A DNA stretch of 64,000 nucleotides from Paenibacillus xylanilyticus. Lineage in GTDB: Bacteria > Bacillota > Bacilli > Paenibacillales > Paenibacillaceae. The stretch spans positions 62,001 through 126,000 of the forward strand of contig NZ_JABMCB010000201.1 of NCBI RefSeq assembly GCF_013359935.1, in the 5' to 3' direction. Shown piece after piece: positions 17,850-25,816 of this stretch. The notes under the pieces are model-generated. The model was not told the DNA's origin and made no database searches. It saw only the letters and a list, made by a program, of their open reading frames with translations. How positions within the stretch are numbered: position 1 is the stretch's first letter; each line of letters begins with the position of its first letter. Position numbers and translations under genes: made by a program.

Positions 17850-19355
17850 ATGGAATCACCTTACCTGCTGGAGATGGATGGCATATCCAAGGCATTTCCG
17901 GGTGTGCAGGCACTTAGTCAGGTTACGCTGAGGGTAAAACCAGGAACGGTCCATGCCCTGATGGGAGAGAATGGGGCGGGCAAGTCCACACTTATGAAAT
18001 GTCTGTTCGGCATGTATCGACCGGACGAAGGATCAATTCGAATCGAAGGAAAACAGGCAGACATCCCGAATTCCAAAGCGGCGCTGGAGCATGGAATATC
18101 CATGATTCATCAGGAGCTGAATCCGGTGCCTTACCGTCCTGTGATGGAGAATATATGGCTGGGGCGTTTTCCGATGAGAGGGTTACTGGTCGACGAGAAG
18201 AAGATGTATGCCGATACCCTGGCCTTGTTTGAGGATCTGAATCTGGATATTGATCCGAAAGCGCAGGCAGGAACATTATCCGTATCCAAAATTCAATCCA
18301 TGGAAATTGCCAAAGCGGTCTCTTTTCATTCCAAAGTCATTGTCATGGATGAACCGACTTCGTCCCTGACAGGCAAGGAAGTGGAACAGCTCTTTGCCAT
18401 TATTAATGAGCTTCGGAGCCGCGGCGTATCGATCATTTACATCTCGCACAAAATGGAGGAAATTCTTACGATTTCGGACGAAGTGACCATCATGCGTGAC
18501 GGGTTCGTCGTCGGTACCTGGGATGCGGCTGAGCTGACCACGGATCTGATCATCACCCGGATGGTTGGGCGTGATCTGGACGAACGTTTTCCGGAAAGGA
18601 CCAATGTTCCGGGAGAAGTGATAATGAAGGCAGAAGGCCTGACTTCGAACCAGCCTCAGTCGTTCAAGGATATAACGTTTGAGCTCCGAAAAGGCGAAGT
18701 GCTCGGCATTGGCGGGCTCGTTGGAGCGCAGCGGACGGAACTGATTGAATCCCTGTTTGGGCTCCGCGGACTTGCTTCAGGTACGATCTCCATTCACGGA
18801 CGCAAAGTGAAGATCAACTCACCAGCCGCAGCGAAACGTCATAACATGGCTTTGCTGACCGAGGAACGGAGGGTTACGGGAATTTTTCCGGTGTTGTCGG
18901 TGTATGAAAATACCATTATTGCGAGTCTGGGACGATATCGAAACCGAGTGGGACTGCTGGATGAGAAAAAGGGGCGCGAAGAGGCACGGGAGCAAACCCA
19001 GAAGTTCAGAACCAAAACGCCTTCGGTTAACACGCTGATTCGCAACCTCTCTGGGGGTAATCAGCAGAAAGTACTTTTGGCGCGGTGGTTACTGACCGAT
19101 CCGGAAATTTTGCTGCTCGATGAACCGACACGGGGCATTGATGTGGGAGCCAAGTTTGAAATTTATACCATTATTACCGAACTGGCCCGTCAGGGCAAAA
19201 GCATTATTATGATCAGCTCGGAGATGCCTGAACTGCTGGGCATGTCGGATCGGATCATGGTCATGAGCGAAGGAAGGCTGACCGGTATTGTAGAGGGAGC
19301 CGAGGCAACAGAGCAGGAAATTATGAGGCTGGCCGCTCAGCAGCGGATGGCTTAG
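17850..19355 (+). CDS. mglA: Sugar ABC importer ATPase MglA (two ATPase domains)
   Basis: 501 residues with two fused nucleotide-binding domains. The first is complete: GENGAGKST, the signature in LSVSKIQSMEIAKA, and VIVMDEPTSSLT. The second has the altered Walker A GLVGAQRTE normal for this family, with LSGGNQQKV and LLLDEPTRGIDVG. The ATG at 17850 follows GGGAGG; the frame from 17781 runs into the mglB-mglA gap and is rejected. It energises uptake through MglC. Confidence 0.94.
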   Translation: MESPYLLEMDGISKAFPGVQALSQVTLRVKPGTVHALMGENGAGKSTLMKCLFGMYRPDEGSIRIEGKQADIPNSKAALEHGISMIHQELNPVPYRPVMENIWLGRFPMRGLLVDEKKMYADTLALFEDLNLDIDPKAQAGTLSVSKIQSMEIAKAVSFHSKVIVMDEPTSSLTGKEVEQLFAIINELRSRGVSIIYISHKMEEILTISDEVTIMRDGFVVGTWDAAELTTDLIITRMVGRDLDERFPERTNVPGEVIMKAEGLTSNQPQSFKDITFELRKGEVLGIGGLVGAQRTELIESLFGLRGLASGTISIHGRKVKINSPAAAKRHNMALLTEERRVTGIFPVLSVYENTIIASLGRYRNRVGLLDEKKGREEAREQTQKFRTKTPSVNTLIRNLSGGNQQKVLLARWLLTDPEILLLDEPTRGIDVGAKFEIYTIITELARQGKSIIMISSEMPELLGMSDRIMVMSEGRLTGIVEGAEATEQEIMRLAAQQRMA

Positions 19356-19369
19356 ACAGGAGGGAACAG

Positions 19370-20389
19370 ATGAACACACAAGTAATCAATCAGGTGAAGC
19401 AATATGTAACGCAGCGCGCCATCTTTATCGTACTGATTTTGCTCGTCATTGGTATTGCCATTGCCGATCCGAACTTCCTTGCATTCTCTACGCTTCGGGA
19501 TATTTTACAGCAATCCTCCACTCGGGCCATCATCGCACTGGGGGCGGCCTTCATCCTTGTCACCGGTGGAGTCGATCTGTCTGCAGGACGGGTGGTTGGT
19601 CTGACGGCAGTGGTATCTGCATCGATGCTGCAGATTGATGAGTACGCGAATCGGTTCTTCCCCGATCTGCCACAATTGTGGGTAGGATTGCCTATCGTTA
19701 TCGGAATTGTAGCCGGTCTGGCCGTAGGGCTGGTGAACGGAATTATTGTAGCCAAATTGCACGTACCTCCTTTTATCGCGACATTGGGAACGATGGTAGC
19801 CGTGTATGGTTTGAACTCGATTTATTTTGATACAGAGCCGAATCAGTCACAGCCGATTGGAGGACTCAGACCAGACCTTACGGTTATCGGATCGGGATAT
19901 ATTGATCTGGGCGGTGGTTATTCGATCCCTTATATTGTACTGATCGCGATTGCTGTCGCGTTAATCTGTTGGGTCGTTTTCAACAAAACCCGTCTGGGCA
20001 AAAATATGTACGCCATCGGCGGTAACATTCAGGCAGCGCATGTATCAGGGATTCATGTGGCACGCAATCTGATCGCCCTGTATGCCATTGCGGGAGCGTT
20101 GTATGGGCTGGGTGGTGTGCTGGAGGCAGCACGTACGGGTGGTGCAACGAATAACTACGGCAACATGTATGAACTGGATGCCATCGCGGCATGTGTTGTG
20201 GGTGGAGTTTCCACTGCAGGAGGCATAGGTACAGTCCCGGGTGTCATGGCAGGTGTTCTCATCTTCGGGGTGATCAACTACGGCCTCACCTTTATCGGTG
20301 TAAGCCCATATTGGCAGCTGATTATCAAAGGATTGATTATCGTTGCGGCTGTTGCATTTGATATCCGTAAATATATGGCGAAGAAATAG
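19370..20389 (+). CDS. mglC: Sugar ABC importer permease MglC
   Basis: 339 residues, about nine to ten membrane helices of the BPD_transp_2 type. IIALGAAFILVTGGVDLSAG near residue 55 is the classic motif of ribose/galactose permeases, and KTRLGKNMYAIGGN with the later AACVVGGVSTAGGIGTVPG is also standard. It starts 14 bases after mglA behind AGGAGGG and is followed by a strong terminator, so the operon ends here. Confidence 0.94.
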   Translation: MNTQVINQVKQYVTQRAIFIVLILLVIGIAIADPNFLAFSTLRDILQQSSTRAIIALGAAFILVTGGVDLSAGRVVGLTAVVSASMLQIDEYANRFFPDLPQLWVGLPIVIGIVAGLAVGLVNGIIVAKLHVPPFIATLGTMVAVYGLNSIYFDTEPNQSQPIGGLRPDLTVIGSGYIDLGGGYSIPYIVLIAIAVALICWVVFNKTRLGKNMYAIGGNIQAAHVSGIHVARNLIALYAIAGALYGLGGVLEAARTGGATNNYGNMYELDAIAACVVGGVSTAGGIGTVPGVMAGVLIFGVINYGLTFIGVSPYWQLIIKGLIIVAAVAFDIRKYMAKK

Positions 20390-20408
20390 TTATGTTAATT
20401 AGTAAGAA

Positions 20409-20456
20409 AGAAGAAGCCAGCGCTCTGGAACGTCAGAGCGCTGGCTTCTTCTTTAT
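20409..20456. terminator. Bidirectional terminator between mglC and a convergent gene
   Basis: An 18-base perfect stem, GAAGAAGCCAGCGCTCTG with its complement, around GAACGT. T-rich sequence lies on the plus side and a TTTCTT run on the minus side. Confidence 0.88.
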
Positions 20457-20788
20457 GAATGAATGATCCAATTTAGCACTAGAACTAATGGCCCCAAGAT
20501 ACAGAAGATCAGTATGAATCGAGCGACATTGAATGCAACGCGGGTACCGTAATGATAATCATATTTTCGAGCAATCACCACAGCAGGCACCCAGAAAATT
20601 GCAGTTGCTACAAAAGGCAAATGGAGGCCGTCATTTCCATTGCTATAGATTGGCCAGTTCATCTGATGAAAGAGATAGTAACTGAAACGAAAATCCTCAG
20701 GTCCCCACGCATAATTAAATGCAAATCCCAAAGCTATGACCAGCAGAGAAAATGTGCCCAAACCAATTGGTTTTCTTTGTTGTATCAT
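20453..20788 (-). CDS. Unrecognised small membrane protein
   Basis: 111 residues with three hydrophobic segments (about 10-27, 58-73 and 85-108) and a loop rich in aromatic residues (FRFSYYLFHQMNW). GGAGAT lies before the ATG on the minus strand. I do not recognise a family. It converges on mglC and shares the terminator, so it is a separate transcription unit. Confidence 0.65.
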   Translation of the reverse strand: MIQQRKPIGLGTFSLLVIALGFAFNYAWGPEDFRFSYYLFHQMNWPIYSNGNDGLHLPFVATAIFWVPAVVIARKYDYHYGTRVAFNVARFILIFCILGPLVLVLNWIIHS

Positions 20789-20951
20789 GAAATCTCCTTC
20801 ACATTCCGGATTTTATTGAAAATAAATCCATTATCGTAGTATAACATACCGAAAAAAAGATGAATTGTGTTCTGAAATATTGTTCGATACAGAATGTATA
20901 TGGGTATTTATTCCATGAGACCTTCCATTCCAATTTGGAGAGCTTCCATTA

Positions 20952-20985
20952 ATCGACAACATTAGCTACTCATTATGGCTATAAT
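20952..20985 (+). promoter_or_regulatory. Promoter region of the kinase gene, copy 1, with a Spo0A-box-like motif
   Basis: ATCGACAAC (its complement TTGTCGAT is close to the Spo0A box TGTCGAA) is followed by 19 bases and TATAAT at 20980-20985. The same arrangement with the same spacing recurs upstream of lpxC at 22914-22947, which supports a real promoter in both places. Confidence 0.5.
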
Positions 20986-21038
20986 ACATGTAAATAAAAT
21001 GTTAGATGTGAGTAGATTGTCAAAGGGGGCGAGGCTGT

Positions 21039-22610
21039 TTGCTAACGTACACGATGAAAAGGGTTATATTCCCGCTGGGCTGCCTGCTTGTAATCCTGTC
21101 CTCCTATTTTCTGGGCCGCACTTCCAGCCTCACATTGATGATCATTGCGGGATCCCTGTTTGTTGCAAGTATTTATGGGGAAAGACGATATCCTGTATTG
21201 CAAAAAATCCAGTGGATCTTCCTTGGACTGTTTCATTACTTCAGTGAATTGAATTGGTGTAACATGCTGTATTATCTGCTCATCATGACGATGATTCAGG
21301 ACAAACAGCGAGTAGTTCAGACTCTGCCCATTTCTCTCCTGCTCGTGCTGGAATATACTTCGATTCGCCTTTCCTATGTCACCATAGATGCTTACACACT
21401 GCTCGTTTCCCTGTTTGATGTACTCACAGCTTTTGTGATTATTTTTCTGTACCATACACTGATTAATAGCGAAGCCGAGAAACGCAGATTGCGCGAAAAA
21501 AATCATTTCCTCACCCTGCACGATCCACTTACTGGTATGCTCAACTACGAAGGATATATGAATGCACTGCAAGAGACGGCTGACAAGGAGCGTTCCTTTT
21601 TCTTAATCCTTCTGAATATTCAGAATTTCAACGGATTCAACAAGGAAGTGGAAGACAATTGGAGCACGATTATAACGGGGACAGGGGACAGCATCTCCAG
21701 ACATTTCGCGGATGCGTATGGGGTATCCCGCTATGCGGGAGATCGATTTTCAATCATTTTGCCCGAGGTTGCGGGTATCGAGGAACGAATGAGTACGATG
21801 CAAACCACCGATCTGAAAGGATTACAGGTTACGTATAGCATTTCGGTCTATCCGGAGACAGCAGAGACCCTCCAGCAGTTAATAACGATTGCAGAGGAGC
21901 GACTATTTCAGGCACAGCGCAGCAAGTGGATTAAGAATGAAGAAGAGGTCTACCGTTCGGAAAGGCTCAGGGCTGTTGGAGAACTTGCAGCCGGCATGGC
22001 GCATGAAATCCGTAATCCGCTCACGGCGATTCGTGGATTCTTGCAGCTGTCACGCGGACAAGCGTACAATATCGCTCCGTGGTATGAAGTGATTATGGGT
22101 GAGGTTATCCGGGTAACGGACCTGACAGCCGAGTTTTTGCAATTCTCCAAACCACAGGCACATCTAATGAAACCGGAGAAGCTGGGTCACTGCCTTGAAC
22201 GCGTCTTTTCATTAACCGAATCGGATGCAGCATCCCGTGGACACCGGATTACATTAGAGATGACAGGCGAATCAGTTGTGGTCAATATGGATCGGGACAA
22301 GATCGTACAGGTTCTGATTAATCTGATTCGTAATGCTTTTGAAGCAATGGAAGACCCGGGTGAAGTGCGTATTGGTTTGTTACATGATGGAGAAGAAGCA
22401 CTTATCTCGATTACGGATACGGGCAGCGGCATTCCGGAGAACGCACTGGCGACGATCTTTGATCCATTTTATACGACCAAGGAAGAAGGTACAGGACTTG
22501 GACTGGCACTCTGTCAGAAAATTGCTTTGGACCATCATGGCAAAATTACCGTTCATAGTGAAATAGGGATTGGCGCTACATTCACCCTTCATTTACCTAT
22601 GGGGGCATAA
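21039..22610 (+). CDS. Membrane histidine kinase with a degenerate GGDEF domain (sporulation-kinase-like)
   Basis: 523 residues from TTG 21039, behind AAAGGGGGCGAGG; ATG 21054 is an alternative. About five membrane helices (1-145) lead to a GGDEF-type domain (about 160-285) that starts HDPLTGMLNYEGY but has YAGDRF instead of GGDEF, so it is unlikely to make cyclic-di-GMP. Then come a HisKA domain with AAGMAHEIRNPLTAIRGFL (histidine about 321) and an ATPase domain with NLIRNAFEAM, DTGSGIP and GTGLGLALC. The kinase half resembles KinA/KinB/KinE, which feed the Spo0A phosphorelay. The upstream region is duplicated before lpxC. Confidence 0.88.
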   Translation: MLTYTMKRVIFPLGCLLVILSSYFLGRTSSLTLMIIAGSLFVASIYGERRYPVLQKIQWIFLGLFHYFSELNWCNMLYYLLIMTMIQDKQRVVQTLPISLLLVLEYTSIRLSYVTIDAYTLLVSLFDVLTAFVIIFLYHTLINSEAEKRRLREKNHFLTLHDPLTGMLNYEGYMNALQETADKERSFFLILLNIQNFNGFNKEVEDNWSTIITGTGDSISRHFADAYGVSRYAGDRFSIILPEVAGIEERMSTMQTTDLKGLQVTYSISVYPETAETLQQLITIAEERLFQAQRSKWIKNEEEVYRSERLRAVGELAAGMAHEIRNPLTAIRGFLQLSRGQAYNIAPWYEVIMGEVIRVTDLTAEFLQFSKPQAHLMKPEKLGHCLERVFSLTESDAASRGHRITLEMTGESVVVNMDRDKIVQVLINLIRNAFEAMEDPGEVRIGLLHDGEEALISITDTGSGIPENALATIFDPFYTTKEEGTGLGLALCQKIALDHHGKITVHSEIGIGATFTLHLPMGA

Positions 22611-22683
22611 TTCCAGCAAACAAAAATGCTGAACTGCTCACCGTTAAATAGACAGATAAAAAAACAAAAAAATAGTTCGTTTA

Positions 22684-22722
22684 GAAACCTTAGCTCAATG
22701 AGTGCTAAGGTTTCTTGTTTTG
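22684..22722 (+). terminator. Terminator after the kinase gene
   Basis: An 11-base perfect stem GAAACCTTAGC/GCTAAGGTTTC around a 9-base loop, followed by TTGTTTTG. It separates the kinase transcript from lpxCDA. Confidence 0.8.
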
Positions 22723-22892
22723 CTGTTCTTGAGCATTCATTCGGAAACAGACCGCCGAAATACTCCGTTAACGTTAGTTAATGTAGTATCACATATAACG
22801 GTGAACGGCACTGTGAACATCTTCATACGTGTCATACCTCGTAAGATAATAACATTTTGTTTTAGTTTAATTATCAAATTATACGTTCATGT

Positions 22893-23048
22893 GAATTTGA
22901 CGAGCCTCCAAATATCGACAACATCAGCTAATCATAATCGATATAATACATGTGAAATAGGATCCGAGTTCGAGAATTATGTCAAAGGGGACGAGCTTGT
23001 TTGCTAAGTTACACGATAAACAGGGTGGGCGGTTCCATTATTCAGTAG
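22893..23048 (+). repeat. Diverged second copy of the kinase promoter, leader and first codons
   Basis: This region repeats 20932-21062 with many substitutions. Shared blocks are ATCGACAAC, TATAATACATG, GTCAAAGGGG-CGAG and the start TTGCTAA. The distance from ATCGACAAC to the TTG is 87 bases in both copies. The reading frame from TTG 23001 codes MLSYTINRVGGSIIQ and stops at 23048; the intact kinase begins MLTYTMKRV. So this is the head of a paralogous kinase gene without its body. It ends 30 bases before lpxC and may now be its promoter. The rest of the gap (22723-22892) shows nothing clear. Confidence 0.75.
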
Positions 23049-23078
23049 ACTAATGTTCAATAAAATGGAGGGGATGCT

Positions 23079-23909
23079 ATGTACCAAAAAACGATTCGTA
23101 ATAGTTTTACATTAGACGGCATTGCTATACATAGTGGAAATTTGTCAGAGATAACTCTGCATTCTGCACAACCAAACACAGGTATTGTTTTTAGAAGAGT
23201 GGATGTAGATCCATATGAAATTATTGAAGCTAAAATCGGTAATGTATCCAATACAGAACGTTGCACACAGCTTAAAAACAAGCATGGATACGCTGTATCT
23301 ATGGTTGAACATACAATGTCTGCTGTGCGCGGGATGGGCATCGATAACGTGATTATTGATGTTAATGGTGAGGAATTGCCTATTTTTGATGGCAGCTCTT
23401 CCTATATTGCAGCGAAGATTTTGGAAGTGGGTTATCTGCAGCAAGAAGTCCCCAAAACATACCTTCATTTACAACATAAAGTTAGAGTTGAGCATGGTAC
23501 TTCTTTTCTCGAAGCTCATCCCTCCTCTACGACCTCCTACTGCGTATGTTTTAAAAACGAACATCATGTTCCCTTCCTCTCAGATCAAACGTCCTATTTT
23601 AATTTTATTGAGAACGATTACTTGACGGATATTGCACCTGCCAGGACATTTTGTTTTAAAAAAGAAATCATGTATTTAAGAAGCAAGGGTTTAATTCAGG
23701 GTGCTTCTTTAGAACATGGCATAGTCATTGGTGAAAAGAAAATTTACCCTAATTTACGGTTTCCTGATGAATTGTCTCGTCACAAGCTGCTAGATCTGAT
23801 TGGTGATTTGGCTTTGAATCCTTATTTTCATGCCGAAATTATAGGATCCGGCACCTCTCATTATTTGAATACTCTTTTTGCTAGAGAACTGTTAAAAAAT
23901 CTAAGGTGA
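23079..23909 (+). CDS. lpxC: UDP-3-O-acyl-GlcNAc deacetylase LpxC
   Basis: 276 residues. LpxC removes the N-acetyl group from UDP-3-O-acyl-GlcNAc, the committed step of lipid A synthesis. All catalytic positions are present: Glu77 and His78 in VEHTMSAVRGMGIDN, His235, Lys236 and Asp239 in RHKLLDLIGDL, and His261 in GTSHYLN. They match E. coli Glu78, His79, His238, Lys239, Asp242 and His265. The protein is slightly shorter than the usual 300 or so residues. GGAGGGG lies before the ATG. The gene is AT-rich (about 32-35% GC in two sampled 60-base lines) against near 50% around it. It heads lpxC-lpxD-lpxA. Its presence in a Gram-positive-type genome is unexpected. Confidence 0.93.
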   Translation: MYQKTIRNSFTLDGIAIHSGNLSEITLHSAQPNTGIVFRRVDVDPYEIIEAKIGNVSNTERCTQLKNKHGYAVSMVEHTMSAVRGMGIDNVIIDVNGEELPIFDGSSSYIAAKILEVGYLQQEVPKTYLHLQHKVRVEHGTSFLEAHPSSTTSYCVCFKNEHHVPFLSDQTSYFNFIENDYLTDIAPARTFCFKKEIMYLRSKGLIQGASLEHGIVIGEKKIYPNLRFPDELSRHKLLDLIGDLALNPYFHAEIIGSGTSHYLNTLFARELLKNLR

Positions 23910-23930
23910 GTACAAGGGAGAATATACCAT

Positions 23931-24956
23931 ATGCCATATAATCTAAATGAAATTTCTGAAAAGTTAAATGGGATTTTAGTAGGCGATGGAAATGTCGTTA
24001 TAACCGGCGTAGGTTCAATTAATTCGGCCATGAAAGGGGAGATTGCGTTTGTTACGGTACAAAATTTAAATAAATTGGATGCATGTAATGCTTCAGCGTT
24101 AATCGTACCAGAAACGCCATCAAAAGAATTCAAAGTTCCTGTTATTAAGGTGAAGAATCCAAGACTCGATTTTATTCAATTAATTAACATGTTTAGTGAA
24201 AAGACCAAAAGCAGTGGTGTAATATCATCAAAAGCCATTGAGCCTTCTGCAACGTTAGGCTACAATGTTCAGATTGATGAATTTACGGTAGTAAAGGAAA
24301 ATGTGTCTATTGGTGATCATACTATTATTTCTGCTCACTCGTTTATTGGTAAGAATGTGACAATTGGAATGAATTGCTTGATTCATCCTAATGTCACAAT
24401 TTTAAATGATACTTTTATTGGAGACAATGTCATTGTTCATTCAGGGGCGGTGATAGGCGCAGACGGTTTTGGCTTTGAATGGGATGGGCATAAACAGGTG
24501 AAGATTCCCCACATTGGAAATGTCATTATTTCTGATGATGTTGAAATTGGGGCGAACACAGCTATTGATCGTGGAACGATTGATTCAACGATCATCGGTA
24601 AAGGAACCAAAATGGACAATCTTATTCAAATTGGTCATAATGTTCAGATTGGTGAGCACTGCATTATCGCAGGCACAAGTGCAATTGGGGGATCATCGAA
24701 CATTGGCAATCGCGTTATACTGGCTGCTGGAAGTGCTGTTATAAATAACATTACGATTGGAGACAATTGTGTTGTTTTAGCTAAAACAAATGTTTCTAAA
24801 AATTTGCCCGAAAACTCAGTGGTGTCAGGATATATAGCTCGTCCACACAAGATACACCTGCAACAATCCGCTGCACTTTCTAGACTTCCTAAAACAATAA
24901 AAAAACTTAATGAAAAACTTGATGAACTTTCCAGAACAAAGGCAGGTGCCAAATGA
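23931..24956 (+). CDS. lpxD: UDP-3-O-acyl-glucosamine N-acyltransferase LpxD
   Basis: 341 residues, the normal LpxD length. The N-terminal uridine-binding domain (about 1-100) is followed by a left-handed beta-helix of hexapeptide repeats, the signature GADGFGFEWDG, and the segment LIQIGHNVQIGEH, whose His236 matches the catalytic histidine of E. coli LpxD. The reaction adds a 3-hydroxyacyl chain from acyl carrier protein to the 2-amino group made by LpxC. It starts 21 bases after lpxC behind AAGGGAG and overlaps lpxA by four bases (ATGA), so the three genes are translationally linked. It has the same AT-rich composition as lpxC. Confidence 0.93.
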   Translation: MPYNLNEISEKLNGILVGDGNVVITGVGSINSAMKGEIAFVTVQNLNKLDACNASALIVPETPSKEFKVPVIKVKNPRLDFIQLINMFSEKTKSSGVISSKAIEPSATLGYNVQIDEFTVVKENVSIGDHTIISAHSFIGKNVTIGMNCLIHPNVTILNDTFIGDNVIVHSGAVIGADGFGFEWDGHKQVKIPHIGNVIISDDVEIGANTAIDRGTIDSTIIGKGTKMDNLIQIGHNVQIGEHCIIAGTSAIGGSSNIGNRVILAAGSAVINNITIGDNCVVLAKTNVSKNLPENSVVSGYIARPHKIHLQQSAALSRLPKTIKKLNEKLDELSRTKAGAK

Positions 24957-25729
24957 TACATCACTCAGCCATAATTCACCCTTCCGCAGTAATTGGCAAC
25001 AATGTCGAAATCGGACCTTATAGTATCATTGAAGAAAATTCAAAAATAGGAAGCGCGTCTAAGGTTGGAAGTCACGTTATCATAGGATCCAACACGATAT
25101 TGGGCAAAAACAACTGCATTTCACATGGCGCGATCATCGGTTCAGATCCACAAGACAAAGGTTACCGAGGTGAAGAAGGATATCTCATTATTGGGGATAA
25201 TAATACAGTGAGAGAGTATGTAACCATTTGTAAAGGCTCTTCAAAAGGCGATCATTTCACGAGAGTAGGAAATAACAACTTTATTATGAACTATGCCCAT
25301 CTCGCACATGATGTAATGATGGGAGATCATAATGTCATCGTCAATAAAGTTCAAATTGGTGGACATGTTCGTATAGATGACTATATCACTATCGGTGGCG
25401 GTTCTGTTGTCCACCAATTATGTAGCATTGGAAGTTTTGCGATGATCGGTGCGGGAAGCAAAGTTTCCCAAGATATCGTTCCATATTCTTTAGCAGATGG
25501 TCCGCGTTCGTATATATATGGTATAAATATCGTTGGTCTAAAAAGAAATGGATTCTCAAATGACGAAATAAACACGATAAAAAAGATTAATGCCATTTTA
25601 TTCCGCCAAAAACGAAGTCTCAGTCAATCCATTGAAGCAATACATAACTTACCATATTCTGAATTTAAAGAACACACATTGAATTTTCTGAATAGATCCA
25701 CACGCGGACTTGTACGGATGAAGCGATAA
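24953..25729 (+). CDS. lpxA: UDP-GlcNAc O-acyltransferase LpxA
   Basis: 258 residues, close to the usual 262. LpxA moves a 3-hydroxyacyl chain from acyl carrier protein to the 3-hydroxyl of UDP-GlcNAc, the first lipid A step. Hallmarks are HPSAVIGNNVEIGPY, the GSDPQDKGYRGE loop, NYAHLAHDVMMGD with catalytic His119 (E. coli His125), GGGSVVHQLCSIG, GINIVGLKRNGF and the C-terminal NRSTRGL. It ends the cluster. In Gram-negative genomes lpxB and often fabZ lie beside it; neither is present here. A strong terminator follows. Confidence 0.94.
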   Translation: MIHHSAIIHPSAVIGNNVEIGPYSIIEENSKIGSASKVGSHVIIGSNTILGKNNCISHGAIIGSDPQDKGYRGEEGYLIIGDNNTVREYVTICKGSSKGDHFTRVGNNNFIMNYAHLAHDVMMGDHNVIVNKVQIGGHVRIDDYITIGGGSVVHQLCSIGSFAMIGAGSKVSQDIVPYSLADGPRSYIYGINIVGLKRNGFSNDEINTIKKINAILFRQKRSLSQSIEAIHNLPYSEFKEHTLNFLNRSTRGLVRMKR

Positions 25730-25747
25730 AAATAGAAATGCTATAGG

Positions 25748-25794
25748 AAAACGCCGCACGGGTCCGGAATAAAACGGACCTGTGCGGCGTTTTT
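25748..25794. terminator. Bidirectional terminator after lpxA
   Basis: A long stem of AAACGCCGCACGGGTCCG with CGGACCTGTGCGGCGTTT (one G-T pair), flanked by T run on the plus side and an A run on the other. It separates lpxCDA from the convergent exporter genes. Confidence 0.92.
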
Positions 25795-25816
25795 GTGTTG
25801 CAGCGCAGTGGATGAA

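Noticed and set aside
22702..23007. 101-codon frame between the kinase gene and lpxC
   Set aside because: It starts inside the kinase terminator, crosses the duplicated promoter in another frame, and has no ribosome site.
23079..25729. Insertion sequence or phage origin for the lpx island
   Set aside because: No transposase, integrase, inverted ends or target duplication was found on either side, so the way of transfer is left open.
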